Positions 60,624 to 64,000 of a stretch of 64,000 nucleotides of DNA are shown piece after piece (within the stretch, counting starts at the first letter, position 1; every line of letters begins with the position of its first letter). The notes under the pieces are model-generated. The model did no database searches and was not told the DNA's origin. It worked only from the letters and a program-made list of their open reading frames with translations. The DNA comes from Phyto melanocephala. Lineage: Eukaryota; Arthropoda; Insecta; Diptera; Rhinophoridae. Position numbers and translations under genes: made by a program. Location of the stretch: the NCBI GenBank assembly GCA_941918925.1, contig OW799234.1:110543884-110607883 (forward strand). Reading direction: 5' to 3'.

Positions 60624-60850
60624 GATTTTTTAAGCTCGAGGTCTTTATAAATATTTGTTGATTTATTGTGTGTTTTTACAAAATTTTATATATAAAATTT
60701 TTAACTTTTTATATAAATTTTATAATTATATAAAATTTTGTAAAAACACACAATTTCTTTCCTGAAGATGCTACACAAGGAGTAGCGAAATATTGAATAA
60801 TAAATAAATCAACAAATATTTATAAAGACCTCGAGCTTGAAAAATCAATT
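60624..60850. mobile_element. Palindromic foldback element with hammerhead-like core
   Basis: The outer arms AAGCTCGAGGTCTTTATAAA...ATTTGTTGATTTATT (60632-60667) and their complement (about 60800-60838) enclose an inner palindrome, TTGTGTGTTTTTACAAAATT and its inverse. The ribozyme-like motif lies in the right half. About 16 flanking bases (agagattattYcataR) appear on both sides of the insertion, suggesting a long target duplication. Confidence 0.6.
60758..60798 (+). ncRNA. Hammerhead-like motif inside the foldback
   Basis: TTC, then CTGAAGA (60762-60768), T, stem GCTAC...GTAGC (60770-60774 and 60782-60786, loop ACAAGGA), GAAA (60787-60790), TATT, then GAA. TTC and GAA can pair as helix I. 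CTGAAGA fits the hammerhead core consensus CUGANGA. The extra T and near-absent helix III are shared with the other copies. Confidence 0.4.
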
Positions 60851-60996
60851 AAAAATTTTATAAAATAAAGGTCAAATAAGAGCAATAAGAGATTATTTCA
60901 TAGCAATTACTGTTTATAAAAAAAAATAAAAAATGTTGTACTATAAAAGTATACAAAATTGGTTCGGCACAGCCGAATATATGTAGTCCTGTTTTT

Positions 60997-61464
60997 TAAA
61001 GCAGCGTATGTTTTATTTTGTCGGTTCTAAAATTTTGTTATTTAAAACGATTTCTTCATGTAAATAACATGCATCAATTTGTATTTAAAAAAATATAAGT
61101 ACTAACTATTATTTTTATTATTTATTTTTATTTATTATTTATAACTATTCCCTCTTAAATTTATATAATTATATGCGTTAATAGTTTACAGTCGCTCTTT
61201 GTACTGCTGAAATACTTGTTCTATGCTAGCTTCTGATTTAACATTTGACACCAAGAAGATTAAACTTGACAATATTGAACTATTGAGCATGACAGAAATA
61301 ATTCAGTTTAAATAATTTAGATGAACAGAAAATAATTTCAAATCCCAATTCAATTTAATTTGAAATTTAGTTTTTACCCAAAACTTTTTCACATCATATT
61401 TTAATGCAAAAATTAAAATTAGATTGCAAAAACGTTTCAAATTGCAAAGTAAACGTAAATTACT
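60997..61464. other. AT-rich spacer, no gene seen
   Basis: No coding or RNA signal was found between two second-class DINE-like copies. Confidence 0.4.
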
Positions 61465-62040
61465 AAGAGAATTATATTCGGCTGTTCCGAATTTTTTATA
61501 CCCACCACCAATTTTATGTACTTTTATGGCACAAAATTTATTATTTTGTTATTAAAAGTAATTGCTATGGAATAATTTCTTTATATTAAAATATGTATCA
61601 TTTTCTTTGTATAACTTCGATATGATATTAAAACATTTTCAAAAATTTAATCTTTCAATGAAAGTGGGCGTTAAAGTAGGCATGTCAATAAGTTTTCTGC
61701 TGATATATACAATTCTTCCAAAATTTTTATCCATAAAGAAACTATATGAAGATAAAGCGTTATATGGAAGGTGTGCGTAAAAGTGGGCGCGTCACTCCCT
61801 TCCTCATATTCCAACTTAGCCCAATACCAAGCAAACCTTGTGTATAAGAAATATTCTGGCAAACTTTAACACCCCTAGCTTTTTCGGTTCGAGCTCTATC
61901 GTGCTTTTAACAGGCGGACAGACGGACGGACATAGCTAGATCGTCATAAAATGAAACCAGAGCTCAGAAAATATATACTTTATGGGATCTAAAATGGATA
62001 TTTCGATTTGTTACAAACGGAATGACAAAATGGTATTATG
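61465..62040 (-). mobile_element. Second-class DINE-like repeat, reverse orientation
   Basis: The forward strand starts with the terminal hairpin 'ttcggctgttccgaa' and TATACCCACCACC. It passes 'gctttttcggttcgagctct' and the CGGACAGACGGACGGACATA tract, and ends 'acaaacggaatgacaaaatg'. It is the complement of the layout at 59590 and lies head-to-head with it. Confidence 0.65.
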
Positions 62041-63429
62041 ACAATATAATAAAACGAAATTGGGAAAATGTTTTACATAAATAATTTAATTATATATATT
62101 AATGCCTGTAATTAGTTTATAATTATTTAGGCATTGTAATCTACTTACAAAATCAATTTTACCCCAACATACTATTCGTATTTTGTTTTTGTCTTTTCTT
62201 TGTGGCCGAACTGCACAGACCTTATTTTATTTAAAGACACATTTATTTACTTAGTAAGAAATTAATACATTTTATTGGTTACATCTATTAAGGCAAATAA
62301 TTATCTAATGTGAACATACTTTTATAGAATCATACAAACAATTAAAATACTAATAATATATATATATTTTTTATTTCGTGCTTAAGCTAATTTTTATTTT
62401 ACATTGCACTATTTGACTAATGTAGTTAATTACTAAAATATTTATTTTATTATTGAACTTAAGTATTGTGTTTTGACATTATTTTTGACTTCATAGTCAT
62501 GTTTTTTTACCACTAACTTAATACAAGTTGTCTCTATTCGGGCCTGTGAACTTAAATTTGATTACAAGGTCACATGGATAAATACAAGTACGATATTACA
62601 GCGTTCAACATTAACACAAAAACCTACGTTACGAAGAACAAATTATACGTGGAAACCCTTTCTAAAACATGATGATTTTAAAGGTTATTTTTACACAATT
62701 AACTAACCTCAATCAAATATGCATAATCAAAAATAATAGCAGTAGATAATTCAAAACTTTTAAATTTTTATAAATAAAAATACGCACAAAGTAAAATTAT
62801 AGAAAAATTATTCTACACATTAATTTAACATATTGCCGACAACTTCTGGGGCTTAAAGTGAGAATAAGGTTAATATAACGGTTGACATAATTTACAGCAA
62901 GATAAAAATATTTTTTTATTCTTATACTAAAGCCACCAAAAATAATGATTTTATTCTTTTGGATTCTTCGACAGGTACTTATGATTAATTACCAGATCCT
63001 TAGGAGATTCACAGTCTTCGATATTGATGTTGGAATGCGGTGGTAAAAGGCGATCATAACCCTGCACAACCATACACTATAGATGTGATATTACGATCAT
63101 GATATTTTGAATTTCTTTGGTTTTATATATGATGTAAAAGTTGTTTTTCAATAAGAAATAAAACATATGGTCTTCTTTAGGGATTCTATTGTATTCAGTG
63201 AAGTCTTTTTTGCACCTGAAAATTAAAGAAGAAGAAAAAGATTTAATTAATTTAAAGGCGCGTTGCATTCTTTATCAATTTACAATAAAGAAAAAAGTTC
63301 TAAAACCATTGCAATTACTACATAACAAATCGCTAAAGACCCTTATTGAATCTTTCCATTATCTAGAGGCTGAAAAAATCGATTTTCGTTCTAAAATTTT
63401 ATGAAAAACACCGAAGTATGTGCATTTTT
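62041..63429. other. AT-rich intergenic stretch, no gene seen
   Basis: No recognisable gene, RNA or element. 'gattcttcgacaggtactta' and 'ccagatccttaggagattca' near 62960-63010 form a slightly GC-richer patch without a readable frame. Confidence 0.4.
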
Positions 63430-63800
63430 ATTTTTATATCGCAGTTAGCTTTAAACTGATGTTGTTGATTTTTTTTTAAAAATAATTTTCGGTGCTACAG
63501 TGCCACTGTCGTGTCCAAACCTTATTTTGAAACATGAGAAACTTGATATATGTACATATAAAATAAAAAAATAATTTTTTTCTAATAATGTTTGCCTATA
63601 ACTTTACCGACTAGTGACTGGTTTGTCCAAAATTTTTATCGAATATCCCTAGAGACATATGATACTTACAAACAATACCAGCTCTGTGCAACTTGTGGGG
63701 GTTTCTTTAAAATGATTTCGTCAGAATGATGTCAATCGACTACCTTATTCATAAGCTTTCAGAAAATATATACTTTATGAGGTATAAAAACAAAATATAC
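63430..63800 (-). repeat. Degenerate DINE-like repeat, reverse orientation
   Basis: It keeps 'atatcgcagttagctttaaa', 'gtcaatcgactaccttattc' and 'ataagctttcagaaaatata' followed by 'tactttatgaggtata'. These correspond to the complement of the intact copies. It resembles the decayed copy at 31000-31430. Confidence 0.5.
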
Positions 63801-64000
63801 TCTGCACACACTTTGAAGGAAAAGTTAAGTTAGTTCCAGACGAAAGTAATTTTTAAAAAACTATAATTCAAAAGCTATTTACATGGACAAGTATAAATGT
63901 ATATTAGCGAACCAAACTATTTGATATTGTGGAATAAATCGAGATATAAGAACCGGTTTCCCGAATAATTCAAAAACTGACATATATAAAGCAACGATTT

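Larger units (their letters stand above)
59590..60996 (+). mobile_element. Second-class DINE-like repeat split by a foldback
   Basis: It contains 'ttgtcattccctttgtaact', 'accccataaagtatatactt', 'gtccgtccgtctgttg' and 'ctcaaattttgccagaatat'. It ends in the 'ttcggcacagccgaa' hairpin with TAGTCCTGTTTTTT. The body blocks match those at 31944-32734. A palindromic element at about 60624-60850 interrupts it: 'agagattattccataa' before the foldback is echoed by 'agagattatttcatag' after it. Confidence 0.65.

Noticed and set aside
1..64000. CRISPR arrays, bacterial operons, rRNA genes
   Set aside because: There are no regularly spaced repeats with unique spacers, no ribosomal RNA core motifs, and gene structure is clearly eukaryotic (spliced, GT-AG introns).

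Overview
The window is AT-rich nuclear DNA from a higher (cyclorrhaphan) fly. It probably belongs to a calyptrate such as a blowfly or house-fly relative. This rests on short fly-type introns (54-75 bp), an intact stoned locus of the Drosophila type, and many copies of a DINE-1/INE-1-like repeat. The species call is inference. Only two host genes can be supported; almost everything else is mobile DNA or its debris.

Host genes. (1) 50194-57891, minus strand, is the dicistronic stoned locus. stoned A (two coding exons, 818 aa, six DPF motifs) is followed after 21 nt by stoned B (seven coding exons, 1312 aa, seven NPF motifs, stonin and mu-homology domains). All splice junctions were checked by hand and stay in frame. 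Both products act in synaptic-vesicle endocytosis with AP-2. (2) 21643-22407, minus strand, is a classical short-chain dehydrogenase/reductase with one 54-bp intron and an apparently premature stop near its C-terminus.

Mobile DNA, left to right. 1-7 kb: DINE-like repeats, one split by a 1038-bp hAT-type element with a perfect 8-bp target duplication. 9.7-10 kb: a relic of an R1-type non-LTR retrotransposon. 11-16 kb: more DINE-like copies, including a three-layer nest at 14149-15780. 17701-21439 and 38030-41568: two inverted copies of a long-TIR DNA transposon (CACTG ends, 3-bp target duplications) carrying an unusual DDE-type transposase. The first copy looks intact; the second is broken. 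23407-24471: a second hAT-type element. 35431-36410: a decayed transposase-like gene probably of a related family. 43078-44076: a dead non-LTR reverse transcriptase. 48001-48859: an internally deleted Tc1/mariner element. 59590-62040: a second class of DINE-like repeat, one copy split by a palindromic foldback element.

RNA-level structure. Four places (about 33.47, 45.15, 47.82 and 60.76 kb) carry a hammerhead-ribozyme-like core: CTGANNA, a hairpin, then GAAA, with a putative third pairing whose sequence differs between copies but stays complementary. The copy at 47820-47867 is closest to a canonical type I hammerhead. A separate 36-bp hairpin lies at 37845-37932.

Long stretches (for example 2.1-4.5, 7-9.7, 11.4-14.1, 32.7-35.4, 45.2-47.6 and 62-63.4 kb) hold only AT-rich sequence in which I see no gene.
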